This document shows positions 1 through 12,900 of a DNA stretch of 64,000 bases, one piece after another. The position numbers and the translations under genes were made by a program. The notes beneath the pieces were generated by a model. It saw only the letters and a list, made by a program, of their open reading frames with translations, did not search any database and was not told the origin of the DNA. Position 1 is the stretch's first letter, and every line of letters begins with the position of its first letter. The stretch is from NCBI GenBank assembly GCA_947846985.1, contig CANTUZ010000008.1, forward strand, positions 7,586,306-7,650,305. Direction: 5' to 3'. The DNA comes from Fratercula arctica. Taxonomy: Eukaryota > Chordata > Aves > Charadriiformes > Alcidae.

Positions 1-76
1 AAAATGGTGATTATAATGAAGTGATGAAAAAGAGGATTCGGGAACGCAGTCTGGCTCAGGGTCTCGAGCAGTCCCG
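1..76 (+). CDS. LCT: LCT exon (fifth from last), partial at window edge
   Basis: Reads [20 protein letters not shown] and on to a split Arg codon; the donor is CCCG|gtaag. The exon continues upstream of the window. It matches the GDYNEVM region of the last lactase repeat. Confidence 0.9.
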
Positions 77-3000
77 GTAAGAGCCCAGGCACATATCTGC
101 TTTTGTTCTACTTGCTGTGCTGAAACATGCTTTTCTGATAGAAGTGCTAAATTTCACTGATTCTATTGCCATGTTAGTGTAAAAATCTTACTGTATTCTC
201 ACAGCAAAACTCTAGTGGACATTTTGCCTGTTCCCTGTCTTTACCTGCCTTGCAAACTAAATTTACTAGTATTATCTTTGGGGTAATAAGTTGGCAGCTC
301 AGATTGATACAGTAAATGCTTCACCCAACCATCACTGTAAATATGTTTTAACTTTTCTTAAAACTATGTACTGAATTCGAGCACTGACAACTCATTGGTC
401 CCTTTGAATTGCATTTCTTATTTTCCATTCCCATTCATTATTCTTAACTTATTGTGGCAGCAGTGCTCCATCTCGAATGTTTTTCCTTTTCTCTCCCTTT
501 CTATGCATATATAAGGAAAGCTCTTTTTTTCCCTCTTCCCTTTAATAGCCATTAATGGGGTATATTAGATCTAGGGCTAGTCCTGATCATTTCTCTCTGA
601 AAATGCGAAAACCCACTTGTTTTGAAATGAGGTGGAAGAGTCAGGACTTTGCAGCAAAGACAGGGCTCTTCAAGATTTGAGTTGTGCTTTTATATGTGCC
701 TAAAACACTTGCATTCTTAGGCACTTTTTTTGAGACGTTATTTCTTCTCTGGTGGTTGCTACCATTAATAAGACAGCAAAGTCACCGTGTGTTGCTTTAT
801 GAGATAACGTGCCCAAGCATCTCAGTCTGGGGAAGAAGTCCTGTCCTCAAGCTATGCCTGCAAACTCTCAAGCATCACCAAATTGCCAGGAGCACTGGCT
901 GCATTTTCAGCAGGGGCTGCCTAGGGACCTAATTTGCAGGAGGATTTTTCTCCCTCTTTTGGCTAAATGACAGCTGAAACCTCGGTGGTCACCTTGGTGA
1001 TCCAGCTGGGGAGTAGAGCAGGTCCTCAAGTCACCATTCGAGCAGCGCCTGACATTCACCTTCTTTTCTTTTCTTTTTTCCTGTTCTAGAGCTTGTTTGC
1101 ATCCAACAGTTCTTATCAGCACTGTCCTGGCGCGTGCTTGTAGCCACTTTATATCCTTGCTTCAGAGCCTTTTGCCCCACATGAACACTCTTACGAACAA
1201 ACACTTGACGAAAAAGGGGTTGCTTAGTGCAGTTAGAGGTTGTTGAGCTGTATTTTCCATTTATACGTTAGCTATCTGCCTTCCCCTTTCCCTTGGGCTT
1301 TTAGACACCTCAGTGTTATATCCCACAAACTGTGGCAGTGAAGGCAGACCCTGTGCAAATTTAACCCTTTGGGATCCCACCGCTGGGAAGAAAGCCATGT
1401 CTAAAGGGAAGAAGGTCACGTATCAATTTTACAGGTACTCTTAGGGCAAAAGAGTTTCTGACGTCTCTGACTAGAAGTACTTTTGAGCTCAAGCACAGCA
1501 AGGTAAAACACACAAACTGGTAAATAACACCCATGTGTTTGGTTCTGTTTCGTGCTCCAGAACAAGTGTTACTTAATGGTTGGTGGACCCAAAAGCCTGG
1601 CAGCAGCTCGGCGCTGAGGTGGGTTTCTGCCACTAACTTCTTGTCTGACCACGAGCAGGGCCTCTAGCCATCAGGTGTCTCTGTCCTGGTCAGTGGAAGG
1701 TCTGTTCCTCTCTTGGAGAACATTAGATCAGGCAGCATAAACTGCATACTCTAGCGAGAGCTTAGTTTAGCTTATACAATGTGACTGGGGAGCAGAAGAT
1801 GGGGAAATCCTGCAAAGACATTTTGAGGGGTTTATGCTTTTTTCTGTTTTCTATTGCAGACTTCCAGAATTTACTGAAAGCGAAAAGCAAAGAATTAAAG
1901 GCACATATGACTATTTTGGTCTAAATCATTATACTACAGTTTTAACGTACAACATGAACTATCCTGCTGGTGTTCTGTCATATGACTCTGACAGGTAGGA
2001 GATGAATGTAAACTACCGGTCAAGTGAAACATGTGCACCTGGAGCCTGGGCAATGCAAACTGACAGCAAATAAGGCCATGAGACACAAATATTTTAAGCT
2101 GTTATAATCAACAATAGGGAAACTATCCCCAAATAGTATCTGTGATGATATTTTCACAGAAGTCCAGGAACAGCCCCTTCTTTTTACAGACCTGATGATA
2201 AACATGAATGTTTAAACCAAAACAAAGAAAATTAGGGAATCTACTACAGGAAGGAGTCTGCACTTCTGAGTCTCCCAATGGTTTGGGATCAGCTGTAAAC
2301 AGTATTTATCGTATTTCCTGTCCCCAATCTGCAGTTTGAACTGCCAGATTATCCTGGTTTATGGATACTGCTCTATTTTCTGTTAGACAGTTGTTAGTTC
2401 CCTCACCACACTGGGGTAAATGTAAGTTCAGAGCCTAAATAGCTAAATCACTTCATGGTTAAGTATACACAAGTCAGGACTTTTATTTAGATACTGATTT
2501 CTTTCCCCAGCTTCAAAAGGTAAACAGTAGGAGCTTATGGTTTTTCTGATGAGAATTAAGGTAACGGGGGGACCACACACAGGGGTGAAGATTGTCCGTC
2601 TTCTGAAACGTTTCCACAGAGAATATATAACATTATTGTAACAACGTCCCTTTGCTGCTGCATCCCAGCCCCTGTGGTTCAGCCCAGGAGAAGGACACTG
2701 GGCTCAGTCCCGGATGTAGGTGTAAACGGCAATTTTATGTGCTCAAGCGCTGCATTATACACTGAACAGTACAAATGGTGTCAAAGGACAAAGATTAGGA
2801 GCTAACATCACATCCTCAGCCACAGCTGATTTAAGCAGAATCCTATTGTAAAGCAAAGCGTGAGAAGTGTTTTCTAGAGGTTTGTGAGCACCAGTGCCAC
2901 CTCCGCCCGCTGCGCCTTCCCCAGCTTGCCACAACCTCACCTCTGGGTCAGTTTCCCACAGAGCTCGGCACCGCATTTCCCAGCCCAGCGGCAATGAGGT

Positions 3001-5388
3001 GCCAGGCGCTTGGGACTGGCCCCTTGACCAGTGTGTCCTCCTCCGCAGGGGTGTAGCTTCAGCAAGTGACCGCAGCTGGCTGAACTCCGGTTCCTTATGG
3101 CTAAAGGTGACACCCTTTGGTTTCCGAAAGCTCCTGAGATGGATAAAGGAAGAGTACAACGACCCTCCTATTTATGTGACTGAAAACGGGGTCTCAGAAA
3201 GGGGAGCCTTAGACTTCAATGACACTTGGCGAACGCATTACTACCGGAGCTACATTAACGAAGCACTGAAAGGTAAGAATGATTATTTAAATATCATCAT
3301 CCAAATCTCTAGAGCGCAGCAGTGCCTCGCCACAAGACTGATGTGTATAAAGCAAGTTGTGAAGAGCTGAAAGACAACTGCCCTCACACTTGCAAGTTAC
3401 ATGCGCACAGGGGTTTACTCCGCATCCATTTCTGCGAGCCTTTGGGGTTAGCAGAAACTGCCCATGGACAGTCACCACGCTGCAGGGCACGGGCATCTGA
3501 AGGAAGAACAAACCCTGGGTTTAGGAGGGTAACTGCAGCGTCCCTGTATAGCTGCATCTGGCAAGAGAAGGCGCTACTGCTTGATGAGTAGCTATTTTGA
3601 CTTCTAGTTTGACTACTGCTGTCTAAAAACTGCATCTTTAAAAAAAACAACCAACCAAAAAAGAAAACAACCAAACCCCAAACTGGTTTCAGTTACAGCA
3701 ATGGTTAAGCAACATGGGGAAAGGCTTTTTCAGTTTGCATCCCGGATGTACTGGGAGCTGCTGGCCAGATGTTCCAAAAGTGCTCCTTTACTGCCTTTCA
3801 GCAGCGAGGCCCAACAAGCACTTGTTTAAGCAACAGTTGCACGTTAATGGCTTTTCTTCTCTGTTCCTAAACCCTTGTTTATTGTGGAAAAGCTTTGATT
3901 TTTGAGGCAGAGAAGAGCAGTCTTCAGTCCTGGCAGGCTGACTGAGCTACCTGGGCTGCTCATTAGCTGTAACGTGGCAGCTGAACTACCTCAAAGCAAC
4001 TGAGCTAAGGCAACACACGAGGGAGGTGGGAACAGGGAGACGGTGAAACCGATGAGGCAATAACCTCACTGCACTCAGCACCCCGCTGCTGCGTCCTGCA
4101 GCATCTTCATGCCCCTGCTGGCCTAGTGTTGATGCCTCCTTGTCACCCAGCTGCAAACTAACCTGTCCCCTCTGGTCCTGGTAACAGCTGTTGTGCTCGA
4201 CGGCGTCGACTTGCGAGGCTACACCGCGTGGACGCTGATGGACAACTTTGAGTGGGCAGTGGGCTTCGACGAAAGATTCGGGTTATATCATGTGAATTTC
4301 ACAGACCCCAACTTGCCACGGCGCCCCAAGGCCTCTGCCAGGTTTTACTCACAGATCATAAACTGCAACGGGTTTCCAGACCCAGCAACGGGACCACATC
4401 CCTGTCTGGAACCGGAGCCTGAAGGTAAGCGATGCAGCAGAAATCCTGCTTGTGTCTGTATCTGATTCTAATCGCAAAAGATTTCCATAACTCATAGTCT
4501 TTAAGGACACCAACATTTCCTGCAGTATTCTTTTTAAGGGCTCCAGCAGCACACATCAGTCTTTGTTAAGACTGAAGCCATTCCTGTGGAATGGGCACTT
4601 CTGCATGCAAAACCCAAACGATGACTAAATTTTGTGCGATAGCACCTCAGTACACGCCCATCTCCAAAATGCAGCAAAAAAGTTATTCCGTTCTACTTTT
4701 CCCTGATTAACAGAACTGCCTAAGACATTTTCCAAAGCACACACATTCAGCATTACCACATCATTTTTTCTAAACAGTTTTTAATACTTTATATGAATCT
4801 GTGGTTTGGGTAAGCCTTTGGAAATATTCTTTTTGTCATTTACATTCTCTTAACTAGAGGAGTACATTGAACAGCAACCAGTGTTAAGGTGGGGTTTTTA
4901 AATAATCATTTTTATCAGCTTTTTGGGCTGACCACAGCTGCCAGAGATGACTGGCCACTCCTGGAGTCTCAGGAGTTACACTATGAGCCTCAGTTGTGCT
5001 TTTACTCTGAGCTAGAATTGTGTAAATCACTGATCCCAAAGAATTCCAGCTACTGCCAGTGTACTGCAAAGCGATGTGGAAAGCCTTGCAGAGGCAGGAA
5101 GCAGCAGTGCAGCTGTGTACACGGAAGAGCGGAGCCCAGGCTGTGTACTAACCCTTTCTTATTGTTTTCCCAGGGACAGTGACACCAACAGACACAACCC
5201 CAGAACCGGCTGACAACGTGCGCTTTTTGGGATTAGAGTTAACATCACAAAGTGCAGAAATAGCGCTATACGTGCTTTTTGCTCTTTCTGCAGTTGGAGT
5301 GTTGGGCTTGGCTCTTCTTGCATTTAAATATGGAAAATTATCCAAAAGATCCCATAAACGATCACCCACAGAACTTCATAAACTGTAA
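1..5388 (+). CDS. LCT: LCT, lactase-phlorizin hydrolase, C-terminal part (last five exons; 5' end outside window)
   Basis: Exons 1-76, 1860-1994, 3049-3272, 4188-4424 and 5174-5388 join in phase and give about 295 residues that follow mammalian lactase closely. LCT is a brush-border glycoside hydrolase family 1 protein of the small intestine; it splits lactose, flavonoid glucosides and glycosylceramides. The window holds the end of the last GH1 repeat. It includes the nucleophile motif VTENG (Glu codon 3182-3184), the WTLMDNFEW and GFDERFGL blocks that line the sugar site, and [13 protein letters not shown] stalk, one hydrophobic membrane segment and a short basic tail follow. The acid/base NEP motif and the earlier repeats lie upstream of position 1. 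Every junction is GT/AG and no frame break is seen. The tail is convergent with UBXN4. Identity is by remembered family sequence, not a search. Confidence 0.95.
77..1859 (+). other. LCT: LCT intron
   Basis: No RNA gene, known repeat or coding exon was recognised in this intron. The later LCT introns (1995-3048, 3273-4187, 4425-5173) are likewise empty apart from chance ORFs. Confidence 0.8.
1860..1994 (+). CDS. LCT: LCT exon (fourth from last)
   Basis: Acceptor ttctattgcag|A and donor ACAG|gtagg. It reads [20 protein letters not shown] then [14 protein letters not shown]. The NHYTT block is a conserved GH1 core element. Confidence 0.93.
3049..3272 (+). CDS. LCT: LCT exon (third from last), carries the catalytic nucleophile
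   Basis: Acceptor tcctccgcag|G and donor AAAG|gtaag. It contains [16 protein letters not shown]; the Glu of TENG is the family 1 nucleophile. A methionine-start ORF running into this exon from position 2894 is intronic and not part of the protein. Confidence 0.93.
4188..4424 (+). CDS. LCT: LCT exon (second from last)
   Basis: Acceptor ctggtaacag|CT and donor TGAAG|gtaag. It reads [20 protein letters not shown] and later [20 protein letters not shown], the C-terminal strand and helix of the barrel. The start of the exon (AVVLDGVDL) appears one residue longer than the human AVQDKVDL. Confidence 0.93.
5174..5388 (+). CDS. LCT: LCT last exon: membrane anchor and stop
   Basis: Acceptor tgttttcccag|GG; stop TAA at 5386-5388. 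A Thr/Pro-rich stalk ([13 protein letters not shown]) is followed by a hydrophobic anchor, [20 protein letters not shown]. The cytoplasmic tail is short and basic ([20 protein letters not shown]). This is the type I anchor that holds lactase in the apical membrane. Confidence 0.94.
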
Positions 5389-5940
5389 AGTTTCCATTTC
5401 CTAAAGTGTTTTTTTGTTTTGGTTTTTTTTGGTTTGTTTTTTTTTTTTTTTTTAATTAAAAAAGCCTATAGCACCAGGAAGAGAAACCTGCTTGTATTAC
5501 TGCAACTGTGTGTCTTGCCTTAGAGATAGCTCCTCATCATTTTGTTTGAAATACTTTGATACTCAACTTTAAAATACAAATGCAATTTTTTTTTTTTTTT
5601 CCTATGATAACTTGCTCTTTTCTCCCAGGCATTATTAACGTGATTTCTTAAAGACAAAAGTACAATTGCTTGTTCCTATCCGCATGGGGATTCTGAACTG
5701 GAACTTTCATCTGTTCTCACTTCCTCTCCCCTTGGATGATGCCGGTCTCTGAGGGATCTGAGAGCAGCCCCTAGCAGCTCCACTGCTTCTTAGGGCTTCT
5801 AAGACAAGTTAGTGTCTATACTGGTGAAAACTGGGCCAGGAGAATGTGCTGTTCTATTGCAGCTACTGTACAGATTATCCCCCCCCAACTTTCCTTTATT
5901 TCATGTATTTTTTTGAATTATGTATCATAAATTATAAAAA

Positions 5941-5946
5941 AATAAA
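5941..5946 (+). promoter_or_regulatory. LCT: LCT poly(A) signal AATAAA
   Basis: Canonical hexamer 553 bp after the LCT stop, in an AT-rich 3' UTR that also holds long T tracts near 5430-5452 and 5587-5600. It is the first clear AATAAA after the stop. Confidence 0.7.
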
Positions 5947-6397
5947 GTGGAAGTAGCCCTAGTACTATGCCTTCACATTTGAACTGAGTGCGATACTTAA
6001 TCATATCTCCTTTAATCCAAAGCAGCACAGACGACCTGTAATACTCAGGTCTCTAACACTGAGATGCACAGTAGGTAGAGTGAGGCGGGGGAAGGCTACA
6101 TCCCTTCTTCCAAAGGAAATTCTTTCCGGCTCCTGTGCTGCAGGCCCCTGCTAACAACATTTCCATTTTATCTGATGAAGACCCATCTTCTTTCTTTCTG
6201 TACCATCGCCTGGACCCAAAACACTATTTGAGATTTGAATATGAACAAGGCCCAAGTAAGGTCACTTAAACTGGAATAAAAAGTTTGTCCGCTATATTTT
6301 GAATTTCAATGTATGATCCTAACCGCTTGCTTTCTTGGGACACGAGTACTTCAGAGGAACTTTACAAGAGAAGATAGTTATGTTTTCTGGAAAATAG

Positions 6398-6403
6398 TTT
6401 ATT
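6398..6403 (-). promoter_or_regulatory. UBXN4: UBXN4 candidate poly(A) signal
   Basis: TTTATT on the plus strand is AATAAA on the minus strand, 456 bp after the UBXN4 stop. A second copy at 6720-6725 would give a shorter 3' UTR. Which is used cannot be told from sequence. Confidence 0.6.
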
Positions 6404-6858
6404 GAGTGCTTGGGGAATTAAAAACTACAAGGTTTTGCTTGCAGTTGCAGAAGCAAGAAAAAAGTTAAACATAAATTAGTTACCTGATTTGCTACTTATA
6501 GTGCTTCTGAAACCTTCATTGTAATCAGTCATTGCCTACCATGCCCTTTATATTAATATCTGGCCCTTAAATTTATATAGCAGAATATTTATAGATTAAA
6601 AAGTGCCTTTCTATGGCAGTAGGGTAATGATTATGAAAGCTGATGGAGATTTTCAGTCTTTTTAACACTTTGCTTCTAGGCCTCAGCTACACCCACTTGA
6701 TTTTTCTGACTTCGGTGACTTTATTCCATACTCCACTGCAGGAAAAGAATTAAGTAATTCAGTCAGTGTAAAATAAGCCCCACTTGTCCAGAAGCTTTAG
6801 TTGACTTAGATCAAATAAGAAAAAAAAGCCAGACAGTGATTACTGCAGTTACTCAAAA

Positions 6859-6997
6859 CTACATTTGTTGTGTAGAATTTCCATTCCAAGTATTGTTTTC
6901 ATCTTCTCCATCATCTTGAGTCCTCAGTCTATATATTTTGCCTTCTTTTTTGAAGTCTTCCCCCCGCTTTTCCACTACTCGTTTCCTGACTGCTTGC
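6859..6997 (-). CDS. UBXN4: UBXN4 exon 13 (stop)
   Basis: Acceptor gtaccctag|G; stop TAG at 6861-6859. Reads VRKRVVEKRGEDFKKEGKIY then ends NTWNGNSTQQM, as in human. Confidence 0.95.
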
Positions 6998-9900
6998 CTA
7001 GGGTACAAACAACAGTGAGGTTTGACAGTTTCCCGTCATAATTACACAACAGAAACAAATGCAATAAATGCTAATGATGCATCCTTCCTTCTCTTATCCC
7101 CAGTTATAGCTTTCTTCATCAGCCCTTTGTTTCCTCGGGAAGCAACGCCCAGCTGAAAATTTGTCATTTAGCAGTCAGACAAACTGACCGAATCTCATTT
7201 TCCCTGGAAAGCCTCTGTTACGGCTGCTTCATGTGAAATGGCCCAGCGGCTCTCCTGGACAGCAGAGCTCTCATTCGCTTGGCAATACAAAGCCTTACCT
7301 GTCAAAATCAGATGGCAGTTGCTTGAGTTTCTTGTACAACCACACCGTAACAGTTCGACATCTAATTTTCCAAATGTTTATCTTGCAAACAGTATCAGCT
7401 CAAGTGAAGCCCACATTTGTAGTTACAGCTCAATTCCCTATTCATAAATGACTGCGGGACAATGCTTTTGCTACTCTAACTGGAAATTGAAGCAAACAGT
7501 AAGGATCTTGCTTAATCACAGGCATAAAAAACAAGAAATCCTCATCAGAAATGCTAGTCAGAGCTGCCATGCAGTTTACCAGCCACCAGCTTGTCCTTTT
7601 TAAGCAGATGGAAGGGTGGTGGCCAGAAACTGCAAAGAGAAGGCAGCAGTTAAGAGCCAGATAAAGTTCAGTTCCCTGCTACACGGTGAAAACAATTCAT
7701 AAGCAGTTTGAAGAATAGCTGCCTTGACGAGTTTTGATTACCTGCTTTGCTCCACGCTGCTAGACGCTGAAGGATTTGAATGGTCTTGCTGATGAGCTGA
7801 TCTCACAGTAGACTGTGAGGGGGGTGGACTCGTGAACAGGAAGTTGCTAATAAATCTCCAAACCGCTAAGAGGGGATAAAGTATTGTGCCCAAGAACTTC
7901 CACAGATCACTGCCTGACGCCTGAACAACAGAAGTAGCAGGTCTTCCTGCCTGGACATAAACACATAAAGCGAACTGGTCAGATATTAAAGTTGTGCTCT
8001 TGTAGACAGAGTATTTCATCCATAATTTAGAAGCAGCTCAGGAGACACAAGCAACTCCTTTGGTTACACGTTAGACAAATATCTGTACCACCATTTATCT
8101 GCTTCAGAAAAAGCCCTCCTCCAAATCACTCCTGACAAAAATTAAAGTAATTTTGCCACCTGTCTTATGAAACAGAAAAGAACAAAATTCAAGCCAAATA
8201 TTATCATGGCTGACTAATAGCAGATATCCAGCTACAGTACTGCTGTTTGCAAGGAAACGAAAAGCAAACAAACAGCAAACCAACACCTACCGGCAGCAAC
8301 ACCACTGAAGCACTGGGTGCTAACTCTAGTTCCAGTAATTTCTTTCCATAATCCTCTTTGGTAAACTCCCTTCTGGGAAACATTGTCGCCAGTGAAAAAT
8401 TGCCATAAGCATTACCAACCGTCTGGGAAAATACAGAGAAAACATGTTATTTATAACTCTTCCCTTTCAAACAACTGCAGATTTGCCAGTTAAGCATGCC
8501 TTGCCATATTGACCCAAGATTTCTGTATCAAGCTACCAATCACATTCACATAGAGAAATGAAGGTTTTTCATATCCTACTGTCTCTAACTAATGACAAAG
8601 GCAGTTGGTGGCACTGGAAAAGGCTGCTACCAAAACCCCCTTCAAATAAACAAAAAAGGAAAGCAGTTGATGACAATTCCACCACGATCAAGAACTAGTT
8701 GATGCTACACCAAGTTGTAATCAGCATGCAGGAAAGGAGCCACCAATTTACCTGTGCAGCAAACTGCCTTGCTTCTTCCAGTCGTGCTTCAGATGGGAAC
8801 TGGTTAGTAAAGGAAGATCCATCTGGGAGGCGGAACTGAATCCTGGCTATTGCACTGCAGGACATGTAACAGGGTCAGTCAGAACATGAACAGCTACAGA
8901 CAAACGCTCCTGGGGATTTACCTTGGCAGTACTGAAATGTGGAAGAGCGGAACAGTCATCCTACTTATGGTAGTGCAGATGGGTTATAAGTGTGGATCCA
9001 CAGCTTCTAACTACCTGCTTATATCTCACAACACATGTCCTCTGGTTTTTAATCAGAGTCCAAGACCCATCATCATTCAAACAAGACATTACAATCATGC
9101 AAAAATGAATAGATGAATGAAAGATAACCCATATTTCTTTTGTGTAGCCTGTATTAACATTTGCTCTTTTTTCAAGAAGTTGTATTATGAGGGCGCAGAC
9201 ATTTAAGCTGGCTCAGCAAGTAATTCTATATTCAACTAGCTACAGCCCAGCGTTACTGCTCGAGCTTCAACACCAGCACAGGCTGCTACGCCTGTACTTG
9301 ACCTCTGTCAGGGGCAGTGCTAGGCTCGCTGTGGCTCCGTAACTCCACGTAAGGTCTCTATGGGTTAGAATATGTCTCAGAGACAGCTCTGACACGGACA
9401 GCTGATGAGCTGAATCCAAGCTAATTGCACGCACAGCCAAACAGCTGGGTCAGCACCACGCTCCTCGGTGCAGTTCTGACATTATCTAGTCATTCTGTCT
9501 AGTCATTATCTATCACATTCTCACCTTATCTAGTTCCCCACCTAGCCCCATTACAGCTGGTATTTAAATCAACGATCAGACATATAAAAGCTTTTTCTAA
9601 CTAAAATAACACACAAAGAAAGGTGGTTAGCATTTCATAATCAGGAATGTCAAAAGGATGAAAGTTATCGGAGAACATAATATTCATGTAAATAGCTACA
9701 AATAAATAATATAAAATAAAGACATCTTTTTATGCCACTATTTAAACAGTTCAACAGGGCATCAATTAATAGATTATGATGTACACTAAATCTCTTAAAA
9801 TTTATGTGAAGTTTCTTTACCTCTCTCCAGAAAAATATAAATTCCTTTTTCTACAGGAACTCACCTTCGCTCCTTTTGAGATGCTTCTTTTCTGGCCTCT

Positions 9901-12900
9901 ATTTCAGCCTGTTTAGCCTGAAGAGCTGCAGCTTTTGCAGCTTCTGCTTCTTCCTTCGATTTTGCAAAGCGAGCTGCTCTCTCAGCACGATCCTGCAAAA
10001 CAACCAAACACAAACCTTAATTTATACCATAAACTGTAGCTTAATATTCATTGAAACAGAGAGCCACGATCTGTACTCGGTACCCAACTAGGAGAAAAGA
10101 CAGTGATGCAAAGAATTATCCACTGCCAAACTGCACAATCTCGTGTCATTAGCCAAGACGACACTTTTCAATGATTCACTTCATGCAAATAGTTGTTAAT
10201 AGATGATCTTCCCATGCAAGTTTAACACTCCAGTAAAGATAAAGGGAAAAATCTTATGACAAGTTACGCAGTTACAGTACTAAGTGTTCTAGGTCAAAAC
10301 CTGATAATGAGGAGGGATCGTTACGAATTGTTTATATCCATATATGTACACATATATACATACACACAAACTTAGAAAATAATCCTCACCACCATTTTGA
10401 GATCAGCGTTCTTCTGCGTATCTCACAATTAAATAACCCCTTGCTTCCATTCCAGAACTATGCTTAAATTGCAATTATGTCTAAATGATAATTCTCCACT
10501 GGACTCAAGCAATATGACAGAAAAGTCGGTATGTTCGTTCAGATAGAAAAGATCATTAATGTGAAAGGAAAAGCTTAATTTTATACATGGGAGATGCTAC
10601 ATAAACCCCAAACACATTAATTGTTACAATACAAGGTCACAGGATTCCAAACAGGAAAATTTACAATCTTTTGAAGTTTCACGGAATGAGAAAACGTATC
10701 CTTTTAGTACACCAGTGGTCCTTGTGAGAGAGAAGCAGCAAACAATCTTCCAAAATGAAAAATTTACCATTGCAATCTGTTGTCTTATACGCTCTCTAGC
10801 GGCCTTCTCTTCTGCCTTTTCTCTGTTCCTTTCCTCTAACATACGTTTTGTCAATTCTTCTTCCTGTCGTCTTTTGTACTCCAACATTTCTTTACCAGTT
10901 TTTCTCCGTTCAATTTCTTTCTTAATTTCTTTCTGAATAAACAACAGAGACATAAAAATTGGATCACAAAATTGCCTTGGACAAGAGAAAGACAAGACTG
11001 AATTACATTTTTTTAAAAAGGAATTAAGCATTTATACAAATAAGGGCATAAAAAAACCTGCAAGCAGTTTTACATCTTCGTGTTACCTGTTCTTCTTCTT
11101 TCCTCTTCTCTTCTCGTCTTTCTTCAAGCTTTTTTGTTATTCTAAATTTAAGAATAAAGTGAAAAGTCTTTAAATTGCAGTATCTGCAATTTTCATGAAG
11201 CATTTGCAAACACAGAAGAACTGAACGCATGAAGATGAACTGTAAGACAGTGCTAATACCTAGTGTAACAGCAATGATTCATTCACACGCGGGTGTACTA
11301 TCCATAAAAAGATGAGGTGGTGATTCACCACCTAGTTTTCAACTTTTAATGGAGTTCTAACATATTCCTTCTGTCCTCTTCCACTCAGTAAATGAAGAAT
11401 CTTACATGTTCTTACTGTTGAACCAACTTCTAAGACATACAGTAAGCAAACACTATTTATGATCTGTGGTAACAGAAACACTAAATCTCAATCCTTTCTT
11501 AGCTATTTAAGCCATCTGGTTTCTTCTGCACATCGCTTCCTAAAACGGAAAGCAAATAATATATTGCACTGACATAGATACACATGCATCTATCTCATCT
11601 ATCCAGAAAGGTGCCTTAGAATAAGGATTGACTCAAAAAAACCATAGTAATTTACAACATATTTTAAGTCTGTGGAAAGGGCAGACATGACCAAACAACA
11701 TGAGAAGTCAGATAATCAGAAAAATTTTGTTTGTATCATAGCTGGTTTGCTTCTTCAAAAACAAACTGGTAATTACTGCAGAGCTTTGCCTCTTTTTTCC
11801 ACTGAAAGAAATGCTGTAGATATATGCAAATATGGCCTAATTTAATGCACATTTTAGAAAGGAACTTTTGTATTTATATTAAAATATTGACTGTGTTTTC
11901 TCATCAGTGGTAAGTAAAAAATTATACTTATTATCCAACAACTTTGGAAGAAAATTGAAATTAAACATGAAAAAGTTTTAAAACATATTTTAGCAGTATA
12001 AATAACCCTATTTACTAAGTATGTGTTACTGGATTTAGATATTACAAATAGCATCAGCCTTACAGATGCTAAAAAACAAGTTTATACACACAATCTTGCA
12101 TTTAAAAACAATCAATTTAATGAATGAACCATGTATTGAACCAGATGTTTCTGGCCACCATACTTTAACATACTAGAACTAGCATTGCTCATCAGACCTC
12201 ATTACTCTTCACTGATCAAAACAAGAGTCTCAGAATAGAATTCCTCTGGCATTTTCAATATGCCTAGACTACAAACAGTCACCAAATAGACAAGAAAAAG
12301 AAATAAGATGGCATCTCTGTACAAAACCTAGGTTAGCACTTTATTACCCCAGTTTCAAGTGCTTTCAGTTCAATGTTTTAACTCCTTCAGAATTTTTGCA
12401 GCAAACATATTGTCTGTATTCAAGTTACTTCAAAGCAAGGAGAACATTTTTAGTTTTCTAGATTACCCTTTTCTTCCAGAGTACGTGAAAAATAACAGTT
12501 TAAAAGCTGGTTTCGTATCAACCCTAGTATTGCCACAGACATTTAAACAAATATAAGACCACAGAAACGTTTGCCAGATTATAATAGAATAAGCACCAAA
12601 AATCTTGTAATTAAGCCTGTTCGTCCAAAAAAACCAAACCCCAAACCAACAAAACTGCCTCCTGGGAAACCAACACAACACATTAGGAAGTCTGCAAAAA
12701 GACGACTTACCTTTCTACTTTGAGCGTAAGATCATTCACAGGCTGAGCAGCAGTCACTTGCTCATCTGAAGAATTACTTGCCTCCTGGCTTGCTTGACCT
12801 GAATTTGCTCCATCTTCAAGTGATTTACAAGAAAGTAATGCATACGAGAAAAATAAAAGGTATATTTCTTATCACGAAAAAATATCATGCTCGTTGTTAG

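Noticed and set aside
2755..3159. 134-codon minus-strand frame opposite the LCT nucleophile exon
   Set aside because: Shadow of the plus-strand exon plus GC-rich intron; no splice or domain support.
4889..5182. 97-codon plus-strand open frame overlapping the last LCT exon
   Set aside because: It is mostly intronic and enters the exon in a different frame from the anchor-encoding one. No recognisable domain.
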